A stretch of DNA of 64,000 nt from the NCBI GenBank assembly GCA_963680875.1, contig OY804589.1, positions 1,116,001-1,180,000 on the forward strand, read 5' to 3'. Both the position numbers and the translations under genes were made by a program. Within the stretch, counting starts at the first letter, position 1. Each line of letters opens with the position of its first letter. The notes under the pieces are model-generated. The model had not been told where the DNA came from. It did not search any database and worked only from the letters and a program-made list of their open reading frames with translations. This document shows, piece after piece, positions 26,521 through 41,045 of this stretch. Source of the stretch: Bathymodiolus brooksi. Its lineage: Eukaryota > Mollusca > Bivalvia > Mytilida > Modiolidae.

Positions 26521-29500
26521 GCTACATCGATATAGAGGAATGATGCTGTCATAGGAACAGAGGCTACATCGATATAGAGGAATGATGCTGTCATAGGGAC
26601 AGAGGCTACATCTATATGGATGAATGATGCTGTCATAGGAACAGAGGATACATCGATATAGAGGAATAATGCTATCATAGGAACAGAGGTTACATCGATA
26701 TAGAGGAATGTTGCTGTCATGGCAATAGAGGGTATATCGATATAGATGAATGATGCTGTCATAGGAACAGAGGCAGCATCGATAAATGGGAATTATGCTG
26801 TCATATGAACAGAGGGTATATCAATATAGAGGAATGATGCTGTTATAGGAATAGAGGTTACATCGATATAGAGGAATGATGCTATCAAAGGAGCAGAGGC
26901 TACTTCGATATAAAGGAATGATGCTGTCATAGGAACAGAGGCTACATCGATATAGAGGAATGATGCTGTCATAGGAACAGAGGCTACATCGATATAGAGG
27001 AATGATGTTGTCATAGAAATAGAGGCAATATCGATATAGAGGAATGATACTGTCATAGGAACAGAGGTTATATCGTTATAGAGGAATGATGATGTCATAG
27101 GAACAGAGGCTACATCGATATTGAGGAATGATACTTTCAAAGGAACAGAGGCTACATCTATATAGAGTAATGATGCTGCAATAGGAACAGAGGCTATATC
27201 GATATAGAGGAATGATGCTGTCATATAAACAGAGGTTACATCAATATAGAGGAATGATGCTGTCATAGGAACAGTGTCTACATCGATATAGAGGAATGAT
27301 GCTCTCATAGGAAAAGAGGCTACATTGAAATAGAGGAATGATGCTGTCATAGGTGAGAGGCAACATCGATATAGAGGAACGATACTGTCATAGGAACAGG
27401 GGAACATCGATTTAGAGGACTGATGCTGTCAGGGGAACAGAGGCTGCATCGATATAGAGGAATGATGCTGTCATAGGAACAGAGGGTATATCGATATAGA
27501 TGAATGATGATATCATAGGAATAGAGGCTACATCGATATAGAGAAATGATTCTCTCATAAGAATAGAGGTTACATCGATATAGAGAATGTTGCTGTCATA
27601 GGAACACAGGCTACATCGATATAGAGAAATGATGCTGTCATAAGAACAGAGGCGACATCGATATAGAGGAATGATGCTGTCATAGGAACAGAGGCTACAT
27701 CGATATAGAGGAATGATGCTGTCATAAGAACAGAGGCTACATCGATATAGAGGTATGATGTTGTCATAGGAACAGGGGCTACATCGATATACAGGAATGA
27801 TGCTGTCATAGGAACAGAGGAAGCATCGATGTAGAGGTCTGATGCTGTCAGAGAAACAGAGGCAGCATCGATATAGAGGAATGATGCTGTCATAGGAACA
27901 GAGGCTACATCGATATAGAGGAATGATGCTGTCATAGGAACAGAGGCTACATAGATATAGAGGAATGATGCTGTCATAGGGACAGAGGCTACATCTATAT
28001 GGATGAATGATGCTGTCATAGGAACAGAGGCTACATCGATATAGAGGAATAATGCTATCATAGGAACAGAGGTTACATCGATATAGAGGAATATTGATGT
28101 CATGGCAATAGAGGGTATATCGATAGAGATGAATGATGCTGTCATAGGAAAGGAGGCAGCATCGATATATGGGAATTATGCTGTCATATGAACAGAGGGT
28201 ATATCAATATAGAGGAATGATGCTGTTATAGGAATAGAGGTTACATCGATATAGAGGAATGATGCTTTCAAAGGAGCAGAGGCAACTTCGATATAAAGGA
28301 ATGATGCTGTCATAGGAACAGAGGCTACATCGATATAGAGGAATGATGCTGTCATAGGAACAGAGGATACATCGATATAGAGGAATGATGTTGTCATAGA
28401 AATAGAGGCTATATCGATATAGAGGAATGATACTGTCATAGGAACAGAGGTTATATCGTTATAGAGGAATGATGCTGTCATAGGAACAGAGACTACATCT
28501 ATATGGATGAATGGTGCTGTCATAGGAACAAAGGCTACATTGATATAGAGGAATGATGCTGTCATAGGAACAGAGGGTATATCGATAAAGATGAATGATG
28601 ATGTCATAAGAATAGAGGCTATATCGATATAGAGAAATGATGCCCTCATAAGAATAGAGGTTACATCGATATAGAGGAATGTAGCTGTCATAGGAACACA
28701 GGCTACATCGATATAGAGGAATGATGCTGTCATAGGAACAGAGGCTACATCGATATAGTGGAATGATGCTGTCACAGGAACAGAAGCTACGTCGATATAG
28801 AGGAATGATGCTGTCATAGGAACAGAGGCTACATTGATATAGAGGAATGATGCTGTCATAGGAACAAAGGCTACATCGATATAGTGGAATGATGCTGTCA
28901 TAGGAACAGAGCCTACATCGATATAGAGGAATGATGCTGTCATAGGGACAGAGGCTACATCTATATGGATGAATGATGCTGTCTTAGGAATAGAGGCTAC
29001 ATCGATAAAGAGGAATAATGTTATCATAGGAACAGAGGTTACAACGATATAGAGGAATATTGCTGTCATGGCAATAGAGGGTATATCGATATAGATGAAT
29101 GATGCTCTCATAGGAACAGAGGCAGCATCGATATATGGGAATTATGCTGTCATATGAACAGAGGGTATATCAATATAGAGGAATGATGCTGTTATAGGAA
29201 TAGAGGTTACATCGATATAGAGGAATGGTGCTGTCAAAGGAGCAGAGGCTACTTCGATATAAAGGAATGATGCTGTCATAGGAACAGAGGCTACCTCGAT
29301 ATAGAGGAATGATGCTGTCATAGGAACAGAGGCTACATCGATATAGAGGAATGATGTTGTCATAGAAATAGAGGCTATATCGATATAGAGGAATGATACT
29401 GTCATAGGAACAGAGGTTACATCGATATTGAGGAATGATGCTTTCATAGGAACAGAGGCTACATCTATATAGAGTAATGATGCTGAAATAGGAACAGAGG

Positions 29501-30541
29501 CTACATCGATATAGAGGAATGATGCTGTCATATAAACAGAGGCTACATCGATATAGAGGAATGATGCGTTCATAGGAACAGTGTCTACATCGATATAGAG
29601 GAATGATGCTCTCATAGGAACAGAGGCTACATTGAAATAGAGGAATGATGCTGTCATAGGACAGAGGCAACATCGATATAGAGGAACGATGCTGTCATAG
29701 GAACAGAGGAAGCATCGATGTAGAGGACTGATGCTGTCAGAGGAACAGAGGCTGCATCGATATAGAGGAATGATGCTGTCATAGAAACAGAGGTTACATC
29801 GATGTACAGGAATGATGCTGTCATAGGAACAGAGGCTACATGGATATAAAGGAATGATGATGTCATAGGAACAGAGGCTACAACTATATGGATGAATGAT
29901 GCTGTCATAGGAACAAAGGCTACATTGATATAGAGGAATGATGCTGTCATAGGAACAGAGGGTATATCGATATAGATGAATGATGATGTCATAGGAATAG
30001 AGGCTACATCGATATAGAGAAATGATGCTCTCATAAGAATAGAGGTTACATCGATATAGAGGAATGTTGCTGTCATAGGAACACAGGCTACATCGATATA
30101 GAGGAATGATGCTGTCATAGGAACAGAGGCTACATCGATATAGTGGAATGATGCTGTCACAGGAACAGAAGCTACGTCGATATAGAGGAATGATGCTGTC
30201 ATAGGAACAGAGGCTACATTGATATAGAGGAATGATGCTGTCATAGGAACAAAGGCTACATCGATATAGTGGAATGATGCTGCCACAGGAACAGAAGCTA
30301 CGTCGATATAGAGGAATGATGCTGTCATAGGAACAGAGGCTACATTGATAAAGAGGAATGATGCTGTCATAGCAACACAGGCTATATCGACATAGAGGAA
30401 TGGTGTTGCCATAGGAACAGAGGCCACATCGATATAGAGGAATGATGATCTCATAGGAACAGAGTCTACATCGATATAGAGAAATGACGTTGTTATAGGA
30501 ACGGAAGCTACATCGATATAGGGTAGCGATGCTGTCATGGA
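26521..30541. repeat. Mosaic array segment
   Basis: No gene and no single long tandem duplication. Runs of units here match parts of the 9,357-bp block in shuffled order. About 26,793-27,407 and 29,142-29,657 resemble 11,184-11,741, 27,570-28,145 resembles 12,130-12,789, and part of 28,176-29,111 resembles 13,332-14,300. Private one-base losses include aggggaacatcgattt near 27,400 and ataggacagagg near 29,660. The tag gggtatatcaatatagagg recurs at 26,814, 28,197 and 29,162. Confidence 0.65.
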
Positions 30542-32082
30542 AACAGAGGCTATATCGATATAGAGGAATGATGTTGTCAGAGGAACAGAGGCTACATTGA
30601 TATAGAGGAATGATGCTGTCATAGGAACAGAGGCTACATCGATATAGTGGAATGATGCTGTCATAGGAACAGAGGCTATATCGATATAGAGGAATGATGT
30701 TGTCAGAGGAACAGAGGCTACATCGATATAGAGGATGATGCTGTCATAGGAACAGAGGCTACATCGATAGAGAGGAATGATGCTATCATAGGAACAGAGG
30801 CTACATCGATATAGAGAAATGATGCTCTCATAGGAACAGAGGTTACATCGATATAGAGGAATCATGCTGTCAAAGGAGCAGAGGCTACGTCGATATAGAG
30901 GAATGATGCTGTCATAGGAACAGAGGCTACATTGATATAGAGGAATGATGCTGTCATAGGAACAGAGGCTACATCGATATAAAGGAATGATGATGTCATA
31001 GGAACAGTGTCTACATCGATATAGAGGAATGATGCTGTCATAGGAACAGAGGCTACATAGATATAGAGGAATGATGCTGTCATAGGGACAGAGGCTACAT
31101 CTATATGGATGAATGATGCTGTCATAGGAACAGAGGCTACATCGATATAGAGGAATAATTCTGTCATATGAACAGAGGGTATATCAATATAGAGGAATGA
31201 TGCTGTTATAGGAATAGAGGTTACATCGATATAGAGGAATGATGCTGTCAAAGGAGCAGAGGCAACTTCGATATAAAGGAATGATGCTGTCATAGGAACA
31301 GAGGCTACATCGATATAGAGGAATGATGCTGTCATAGGAACAGAGGATACATCGATATAGAGGAATGATGTTGTCATAGAAATAGAGGCTATATCGATAT
31401 AGAGGAATGATACTGTCATAGGAACAGAGGTTATATCGTTATAGAGGAATGATGCTGTCATAGGAACAGAGACTACATCTATATGGATGAATGGTGCTGT
31501 CATAGGAACAAAGGCTACATTGATATAGAGGAATGATGCTGTCATAGGAACAGAGGCTACATCGATATAGTGGAATGATGCTGTCATAGGAACAGAGGCT
31601 ATATCGATATAGAGGAATGATGTTGTCAGAGGAACAGAGGCTACATTGATATAGAGGAATGATGCTGTCATAGGAACAGAGGCTACATCGATATAGTGGA
31701 ATGATGCTGTCATAGGAACAGAGGCTATATCGATATAGAGGAATGATGTTGTCAGAGGAGCAGAGGCTACATCGATATAGAGGATGATGTTGTCATAGGA
31801 ACAGAGGCTACATCGATAGAGAGGAATGATGCTATCATAGGAACAGAGGCTACATCGATATAGAGAAATGATGCTCTCATAGGAACAGAGGTTACATCGA
31901 TATAGAGGTATCATGCTGTCAAAAGAGCAGAGGCTACGTCGATATAGAGGAATGATGCTGTCATAGGAACAGAGGCTACATTGATATAGAGGAATGATGC
32001 TGTCATAGGAACAGAGGCTACATCGATATAAAGGAATGATGATGTCATAGGAACAGTGTCTACATCGATATAGAGGAATGAT
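30542..32082. repeat. Duplication with 1,049-bp offset (25 units, -1)
   Basis: The stretch 30,542-31,033 recurs at 31,591-32,082. Checkpoints are atgttgtcag at 30571 and 31620, and a gaggatgatg unit one base short at about 30,734 and 31,783. The period is 25 x 42 - 1. Homology breaks on the left where gggtagcgatgctg is replaced by agtggaatgatgctg. Between the copies, 31,160-31,550 holds units like those at 28,190-28,560, so the region was assembled by more than one exchange. Confidence 0.75.
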
Positions 32083-32128
32083 GCTCTCATAGGAACAGAG
32101 GCTACATTGAAATAGAGGAATGATGCTG

Positions 32129-34063
32129 TCATAGGAGAGAGGCAACATCGATATAGAGGAACGATGCTGTCATAGGAACAGAGGAAGCATCGATGTAGAG
32201 GACTGATGCTGTCAGAGGAACAGAGGCTGCATCGATATGGAGGAATGATGCTGTCATAGAAACAGAGGTTACATCGATGTACAGGAATGATGCTGTCATA
32301 GGAACAGAGGCTACATGGATATAAAGGAATAATGATGTCATAGGAACAGAGGCTACATCTATATGGATGAATGATGCTGTCATAGGAACAAAGGCTACAT
32401 TGATATAGAGGAATGATGCTGTCATAGGAACAGAGGGTATATCGATATAGATGAATGATGATGTCATAGGAATAGAGGCTACATCGATATAGAGAAATGA
32501 TGCTCTCATAAGAATAGAGGTTACATCGATATAGAGGAATGTTGCTGTCATAGGAACACAGGCTACATCGATATAGAGGAATGATGCTGTCATAGGAACA
32601 GAGGCTACATCGATATAGTGAAATGATGCTGTCACAGGAACAGAAGCTACGTCGATATAGAGGAATGATGCTGTCATAGGAACAGAGGCTACATTGATAT
32701 AGAGGAAAGATGCTGTCATAGGAACAAAGGCTACATCGATATAGTGGAATGATGCTGCCACAGGAACAGAAGCTACGTCGATATAGAGGAATGATGCTGT
32801 CATAGGAACAGAGGCTACATTGATATAGAGGAATGATGCTGTCATAGGAATAGAGGCTATATCGATATGGAGGAATGATGCTGTCATTGGAACAGAGGTT
32901 ACATCTATATAGAGGATTGATGCTGTCATAGGAACAGAGAATACATCGATATAGATGAATGATGCTGTCATAGGAACAGAGGCTACATAGATATAGAGGA
33001 ATGATACTGTCATATGAACAGAGGCTATATCGATATAGAGGAATGATGCTATCCTAGGAACAGAGACTATATCGATATAGAGGAATGCTGCTGTCAAAGG
33101 AACAGAGGCTACAACGACATAGAGGAATAATGCTGTCATAGGAACAGAGGCTACAACGATATAGAGGAATGATGCTGTCATAGGAACAGAGGCTACAACG
33201 ATATAGAGGAATGATGCTTTCATAGGAACAGAGGCTACATCGATATAGAGGAATAATGCTGTCATAGGAACAGAGGCTATATCGATATAGAGGAATGATG
33301 CTGTCATAGGAACAGAGGCTATATCGATATAGAGGAATGATGCTGTCATAGGAACAGAGGTTACATTGATATAGAGGAATGTTGCTGTCATAGGAACAAA
33401 GATTACATCGATATAGAGGAATGATGCTGTCATAGGAACAGAGGCTACATCGATATAGAGGAATAATGCTGTCATAGGAACACAGGCTACATCGATATAG
33501 AGGAATGATGCTGTCATAGGAACAGAGGCTACATCGATATAGTGGAATGATGCTGTCACAGGAACAGAAGCTACGTCGATATAGAGGAATGATGCTGTCA
33601 TAGGAACAGAAGCTACATTGATATAGAGGAATGATGCTGTCATAGGAACAAAGGCTACATCGATATAGTGGAATGATGCTGCCACAGGAACAGAAGCCAC
33701 GTCGATATAGAGGAATGATACTGTCATAGGAACAGAGGCTACATTGATATAGAGGAGTGATGCTGTCATATGAGAAGAGGCTACATCGATATAGAGGAAT
33801 GATGCTGTCATAGCAACACAGGCTACATCGACATAGAGGAATGGTGTTGTCATAAGAACAGAGGCTATATCGATATAGAGGAATGATGATCTCATAGGAA
33901 CAGAGTCTATATCGATATAGAGAAATGATGTTGTTATAGGAACGGAAGCTACATCGATATAGGGTAATGATGCTGTCATGGAAACAGAGGCTATATCGAT
34001 ATAGAGGAATGATGTTGTCAGAGGAACAGAGGCTACATTGATATAGAGGCGTGATGCTGTCAT
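32129..34063 (-). other. Longest repeat-derived open frame (644 codons), probably not a gene
   Basis: The minus strand is open for 644 codons, made of about 46 copies of a 14-residue unit near MTASFLYIDVASVP. I do not recognise a protein family and see no signal peptide, catalytic motif or non-repeat domain. The consensus has no stop in this frame, so openness is expected wherever no indel or gaat-to-aattat stop variant falls. Variation is mostly amino-acid changing: D to N, V to I, L to H, S to C, T to R. The CSYDSIIPLYRCSL frame is equally open over much of the array. I see no TATA-like element or splice context outside the repeat. A transcribed repetitive protein is possible but unsupported. 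Confidence 0.25.
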
Positions 34064-34080
34064 AGGAACAGAGGCTACAT
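32400..34080. repeat. Diverged paralogue of the 2.6-4.2 kb segment
   Basis: Same succession of unit variants as 2,800-3,830, with scattered substitutions and no single-base loss at the ggaacggaagc unit. It is followed, as on the left, by gaggcgtgatgctg (34046), a gaggatgatgctgcc unit, and then the series that leads into the 1,595-bp-type block. The whole neighbourhood, not just this stretch, was therefore copied. Confidence 0.7.
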
Positions 34081-36706
34081 TGATATAGAGGATGATGCTG
34101 CCATAGGAACAGAGGCTACATCGATATAGAGGAATGATGCTGCCATAGGAACAGAGGTTACATCGATATAGATGAATGATGTTGTCATAGGAACAGAGGC
34201 TACATAGATATAGAGGAATGATACTGTCATATGAACAGAGGCTATATCGATATAGAGGAATGATGCTATCCTAGGAACAGAGGCTATATCGATATAGAGG
34301 AATGCTGCTGTCATAGGAACAGAGGCTACAACGATATAGAGGAATGATGCTGTCATAGGAACAGAGGCTACAACGATATAGAGGAATGATGCTGTCATAG
34401 GAACAGAGGCTATATCGATATAGAGGAATGATGCTTTCATAGGAACAGAGGCTACATCGATATAGAGGAATGATGCTGTCATAGGAACAGAGGCTACATC
34501 GATATAGAGGAATAATGCTGTCATAGGAACACAGGCTACATCGATATAGAGGAATGATGCTGTCATAGGAACAGAGGCTACATCGATATAGTGGAATGAT
34601 GCTGTCATAGGAACAGAGGCTACATCGATATAGTGGAATGATGCTGTCATAGGAACAGAGGCTACATCTATATAGAGGAATGATGCTGTCATAGGAACAG
34701 AGGCTAAATCGATATAGAGGAATTATGCTGTCATAGGAACAGAGGCTACATCGATATAGAGGAATGATGCTGTCATAGGAACAGTGTCTACATCGATATA
34801 GAGGAATGATGCTCTCATAGGAACAGAGGCTACATTGAAATAGAGGAATGATGCTGTCATAGGAGAGAGGTAACATCGATATAGAGGAACGATGCTGTCA
34901 TAGGAACAGAGGAAGCATCGATGTAGAGGACTGATGCTGTCAGAGGAACAGAGGCTGCATCGATATAGAGGAATGATGCTGTCATAGGTACAGAGGCTAC
35001 ATCGATGTACAGGAATGATGATGTCATAGGAACAGAGGCTACATCTATATAGATGAATGATGCTGTCATAGGAACAGAGGCTACATTGATATAGAGGAAT
35101 GATGCTGTCATAGGAACAGAGGCTATATCGATATAGAGGAATGATGCTGTCATAGGAACAGAGGCTATATCGAAATAGAGGAATGATGATGTCATAGGAA
35201 CAGAGGGTATATCGATATAGAGGAATGATGCTCTCATAGAAACAGAGGCAGCATCGATATAGTGGAATTATGCTGTCATATGAACAGAGGGTATATCGAT
35301 ATAGATGAATGATGATGTCATAGGAATAGAGGCTACATCGATATAGAGAAATGATGCTCTCATAAGAATAGAGGTTACATCAATATAGAGGAATGTTGCT
35401 GTCATAGGAACACAGGCTACATCGATATAGAGGAATGATGCTGTCATAGGAACAGAGGCTACATCGATATAGTGGAATGATATTGTCACAGGAACAGAGG
35501 CTACATTGATATAGAGGACTGATGCTGTCATATGAGAAGAGGCTACATCGATATAGAGGAATGGTGTTGTCATAGGAACAGAGGCTATATCGATATAGAG
35601 GAATGATGATCTCATAGGAACAGAGACTACATCGATATAGAGAAATGATGTTGTTATAGGAACGGAAGCTACATCGATATAGGGTAATGATGCTGTCATG
35701 GAAACAGAGGCTATATCGATATAGAGGAATGATGTTGTCAGAGGAACAGAGGCTACATTGATAGAGAGGAATGATGTTATCATAGGAACAGAGGCTACAT
35801 CGATATAGAGAAATGATGCTCTCATAGGAACAGAGGTTACATCGATAAAGAGGAATCATGCTGTCAAAGGAGCAGAGGCTACTTCGATATAGAGGAATGA
35901 TGCTGTCACAGAACAGAGGCTACATCGATATAGTGGTATGATGCTGTCATAGGAACAGAAGCTACGTCGATATAGAGGAATGATGCTGTCATAGGAACAG
36001 AGGCTATATCGATATGGAGGAATGATGCTGTCATTGGAACAGAGGTTACATCTATATAGAGGATTGATGCTGTCATAGGAACAGAGGCTACATCGATATA
36101 GATGAATGATGCTGTCATAGGAACAGAGGCTACATAGATATAGAGGAATTATACTGTCATATGAACAGAGGCTATATCGATATAGAGGAATGATGCTATC
36201 CTAGGAACAGAGGCTATATCGATATAGAGGAATGCTGCTGTCATAGGAACAGAGGCTACAACGATATAGAGGAATGATGCTGTCATAGGAACAGAGGCTA
36301 CATCGATATAGATGAATGATGCTTTCATAGGAATAGAGGCTATATCGATATAGAGGAATGATGCTGTCATAGGAACAGATGTTACATTGATATAGAGGAA
36401 AGTTGCTGTCATAGGAACAAAGATTACATCGATATAGAGGAATGATGCTGTCATAGGAACAGAGGCTACATCGATATAGAGGAATAATGCTGTCATAGGA
36501 ACACATGCTACATCGATATAGAGGAATGATGCTGTCATAGGATCAGAGGCTACATCGATATAGTGGAATGATGCTGTCATAGGAACAGAGGCTACATAGA
36601 TATAGAGCAATGATACTGTCATAGGAACAGATGCTACATCGATATAGTGGAATGATGCTGTCATAGGAACAGAGGCTACATCTATATAGAGGAATGATGC
36701 TGTCAT
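34075..36706. repeat. Diverged third copy of the 1,595-bp-type block and following units
   Basis: Matches 4,200-8,470 in variant order but is present once rather than twice. The short ggagagaggtaac unit is near 34,863, the gaattatgctgtcatatg unit near 35,273, and the gaggaatcatgctgtcaaagg unit near 35,856. Relative to 4.2-5.2 kb it lacks about four units (offset 29,875 before, 29,707 after). It has a private one-base loss in gtcacagaacagagg near 35,908. Confidence 0.72.
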
Positions 36707-36742
36707 AGGAACAGAGGCTAAATCGATATAGAGGAATTATGC

Positions 36743-38882
36743 TGTCATAGGAACAGAGGCTACATTGATATAGAGGAATGATGCTGTCATAGGAACAGAG
36801 GCTATATCGATATAGAGGAATGATACTGTCATAGGAACAGAGGTTATATCGTTATGGGGGAATGATGCTTTCATAGGAACAGAGGCTACATCGATATTGA
36901 GGAATGATGCTTTCATAGGAACAGAGGCTACATCTATAGAGAGTAATGATGCTGCAATAGGAACAGAGGCTACATCGATATAGCGGAATGATGCTGTCAT
37001 ATAAACAGAGGCTACATCGATATAGAGGAATGATGCTGTCATAGGAACAGTGTCTACATCGATATAGAGGAATGATGCTCTCATAGGAACAGAGGCTACA
37101 TTGCAATAGAGGAATGATGCTGTCATAGGAGAGAGGCAATATCGATATAGAGGAACGATGCTGTCATAGGAACAGAGGAAGCCTCGATGTAGAGGACTGA
37201 TGCTGTCAGAGGAACAGAGGCTGCATTGATATAGAGGAATGATGCTGTCATAGGAACAGAGGCTACATCGATATAAAGGAATGATGATGTCATAGGAACA
37301 GAGGCTACATCTATATGGATGAATGATGCTGTCATAGGAACAAAGGCTACATTGATATAGAGGAATGATGCTGTCATAGGAACAGATGCAATATCGATAG
37401 AGAGGAATGATGCTGTCATAGGAACAGAGACTATATCGAAATAGAGGAATGATGATGTCATAGGAACAGAGGCTACATCGATATAGAGGAATGATGCTGT
37501 CATAGGAACAGAGGGTATATCGATATAGAGGAATGATGCTCTCATAGGAACAGAGGCAGCATCGATATAGTGGAATTATGCTGTCATATGAACAGAGGGT
37601 ATATCGATATAGATGAATGATGATGTCATAGGAATAGAGGCTACATCGATATAGAGAAATGATGCTCTCATAAGAATAGAGGTTACATCGATATAGAGGA
37701 ATGTTGCTGTCATAGGAACACAGGCTACATCGATATAGAGGAATGATGCTGTCATAGGAACAGAGGCTATATCGATATAGTGGAATGATGCTGTCACAGG
37801 AACAGAAGCTACCTCGATATAGAGGAATGATGCTGTCATAGGAACAGAGGCTACATTGATATAGAGGAATGATGCTGTCATAGGAACAGAGGCTACATAG
37901 ATATAGAGGAATGATGCTGTCATAGGGACAGAGGCTACATCTATATGGATGAATGATGCTGTCTTAGGAACAGAGGCTACATCGATATAGAGGAATAATG
38001 CTATCATAGGAACAGAGGTTACATCGATATAGAGGAATGTTGCTGTCATGGCAATAGAGGGTATATTGATATAGATGAAAAATGCTGTCATAGGAACAGA
38101 GGCAGCATCGATATATGGGAATTATGCTGTCATATGAACAGAGGGTATATCAATATAGAGGAATGATGCTGTTATAGGAATAGAGGTTACATCGATATAG
38201 AGGAATGATGCTGTCAAAGGAGCAGAGGCTACTTCGATATAAAGGAATGATGCTGTCATAGGAACAGAGGCTACATCGATATAGAGGAATGATGCTGTCA
38301 TAGGAACAGAGGCTACATCGATATAGAGGAATGATGTTGTCATAGAAATAGAGGCTATATCGATATAGAGGAATGATACTGTCATAGGAACAGAGGTTAT
38401 ATCGTTATAGAGGAATGATGCTGTCATAGGAACAGAGGCTACATCGATATTGAGGAATGATGCTTTCATAGGAACAGAGGCTACATCTATATAGAGTAAT
38501 GATGCTGCAATAGGAACAGAGGCTACATCGATATAGAGGAATGATGCTGTCATATAAACAGAGGTTACATCAATATAGAGGAATGATGCTGTCATATGAA
38601 CAGTGTCTACATCGATATAGAGGAATGATGCTCTCATAGGAACAGAGGCTACATTGAAATAGAGGAATGATGCTCTCATAGGTGAGAGGCAACATCGATA
38701 TAGAGGAACGATGCTGTCATAGGAACAGGGGAAGCATCGATGTAGAGGACTGATGCTGTCAGGGGAACAGAGGCTGCATCGATATAGAGGAATGATGCTG
38801 TCATAGGAACAGAGGCTACATCGATATAGAGGAATAATGCTATCATAGGAACAGAGGCTACATTGATATAAAGGAATGATGA
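36743..38882. repeat. 2,140-bp duplication, copy 1
   Basis: 51 units minus two bases. The two short units are aggagagaggcaat near 37,131 and aggtgagaggcaac near 38,682. Constant offset 2,140: gaacagaggctacattg at 36751 and 38891. Copies differ at few sites. One is gaggctatatcg here near 37,768 against gaggctacatcg near 39,908; another is aatgatgctg near 37,241 against aataatgctg near 39,381. Confidence 0.92.
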
Positions 38883-41045
38883 TGTCATAGGAACAGAGGC
38901 TACATTGATATAGAGGAATGATGCTGTCATAGGAACAGAGGCTATATCGATATAGAGGAATGATACTGTCATAGGAACAGAGGTTATATCGTTATGGGGG
39001 AATGATGCTTTCATAGGAACAGAGGCTACATCGATATTGAGGAATGATGCTTTCATAGGAACAGAGGCTACATCTATAGAGAGTAATGATGCTGCAATAG
39101 GAACAGAGGCTACATCGATATAGCGGAATGATGCTGTCATATAAACAGAGGCTACATCGATATAGAGGAATGATGCTGTCATAGGAACAGTGTCTACATC
39201 GATATAGAGGAATGATGCTCTCATAGGAACAGAGGCTACATTGCAATAGAGGAATGATGCTGTCATAGGAGAGAGGCAATATCGATATAGAGGAACGATG
39301 CTGTCATAGGAACAGAGGAAGCCTCGATGTAGAGGACTGATGCTGTCAGAGGAACAGAGGCTGCATTGATATAGAGGAATAATGCTGTCATAGGAACAGA
39401 GGCTACATCGATATAAAGGAATGATGATGTCATAGGAACAGAGGCTACATCTATATGGATGAATGATGCTGTCATAGGAACAAAGGCTACATTGATATAG
39501 AGGAATGATGCTGTCATAGGAACAGATGCAATATCGATAGAGAGGAATGATGCTGTCATAGGAACAGAGACTATATCGAAATAGAGGAATGATGATGTCA
39601 TAGGAACAGAGGCTACATCGATATAGAGGAATGATGCTGTCATAGGAACAGAGGGTATATCGATATAGAGGAATGATGCTCTCATAGGAACAGAGGCAGC
39701 ATCGATATAGTGGAATTATGCTGTCATATGAACAGAGGGTATATCGATATAGATGAATGATGATGTCATAGGAATAGAGGCTACATCGATATAGAGAAAT
39801 GATGCTCTCATAAGAATAGAGGTTACATCGATATAGAGGAATGTTGCTGTCATAGGAACACAGGCTACATCGATATAGAGGAATGATGCTGTCATAGGAA
39901 CAGAGGCTACATCGATATAGTGGAATGATGCTGTCACAGGAACAGAAGCTACCTCGATATAGAGGAATGATGCTGTCATAGGAACAGAGGCTACATTGAT
40001 ATAGAGGAATGATGCTGTCATAGGAACAGAGGCTACATAGATATAGAGGAATGATGCTGTCATAGGGACAGAGGCTACATCTATATGGATGAATGATGCT
40101 GTCTTAGGAACAGAGGCTACATCGATATAGAGGAATAATGCTATCATAGGAACAGAGGTTACATCGATATAGAGGAATGTTGCTGTCATGGCAATAGAGG
40201 GTATATTGATATAGATGAAAAATGCTGTCATAGGAACAGAGGCAGCATCGATATATGGGAATTATGCTGTCATATGAACAGAGGGTATATCAATATAGAG
40301 GAATGATGCTGTTATAGGAATAGAGGTTACATCGATATAGAGGAATGATGCTGTCAAAGGAGCAGAGGCTACTTCGATATAAAGGAATGATGCTGTCATA
40401 GGAACAGAGGCTACATCGATATAGAGGAATGATGCTGTCATAGGAACAGAGGCTACATCGATATAGAGGAATGATGTTGTCATAGAAATAGAGGCTATAT
40501 CGATATAGAGGAATGATACTGTCATAGGAACAGAGGTTATATCGTTATAGAGGAATGATGCTGTCATAGGAACAGAGGCTACATCGATATTGAGGAATGA
40601 TGCTTTCATAGGAACAGAGGCTACATCTATATAGAGTAATGATGCTGCAATAGGAACAGAGGCTACATCGATATAGAGGAATGATGCTGTCATATAAACA
40701 GAGGTTACATCAATATAGAGGAATGATGCTGTCATATGAACAGTGTCTACATCGATATAGAGGAATGATGCTCTCATAGGAACAGAGGCTACATTGAAAT
40801 AGAGGAATGATGCTCTCATAGGTGAGAGGCAACATCGATATAGAGGAACGATGCTGTCATAGGAACAGGGGAAGCATCGATGTAGAGGACTGATGCTGTC
40901 AGGGGAACAGAGGCTGCATCGATATAGAGGAATGATGCTGTCATAGGAACAGAGGCTACATCGATATAGAGGAATAATGCTATCATAGGAACAGAGGCTA
41001 CATTGATATAAAGGAATGATGATGTCATAGGAACAGAGGCTACAT
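38883..41045. repeat. 2,140-bp duplication, copy 2
   Basis: Tandem partner of 36,743-38,882. It ends where tacatctatatggatg (41041) replaces tacattgatatagagg (38901). The junction at 38,882 fuses gatgatgtcatagg with a cattgatatagagg unit, splitting what is a continuous series in the 9,357-bp block. Confidence 0.92.
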
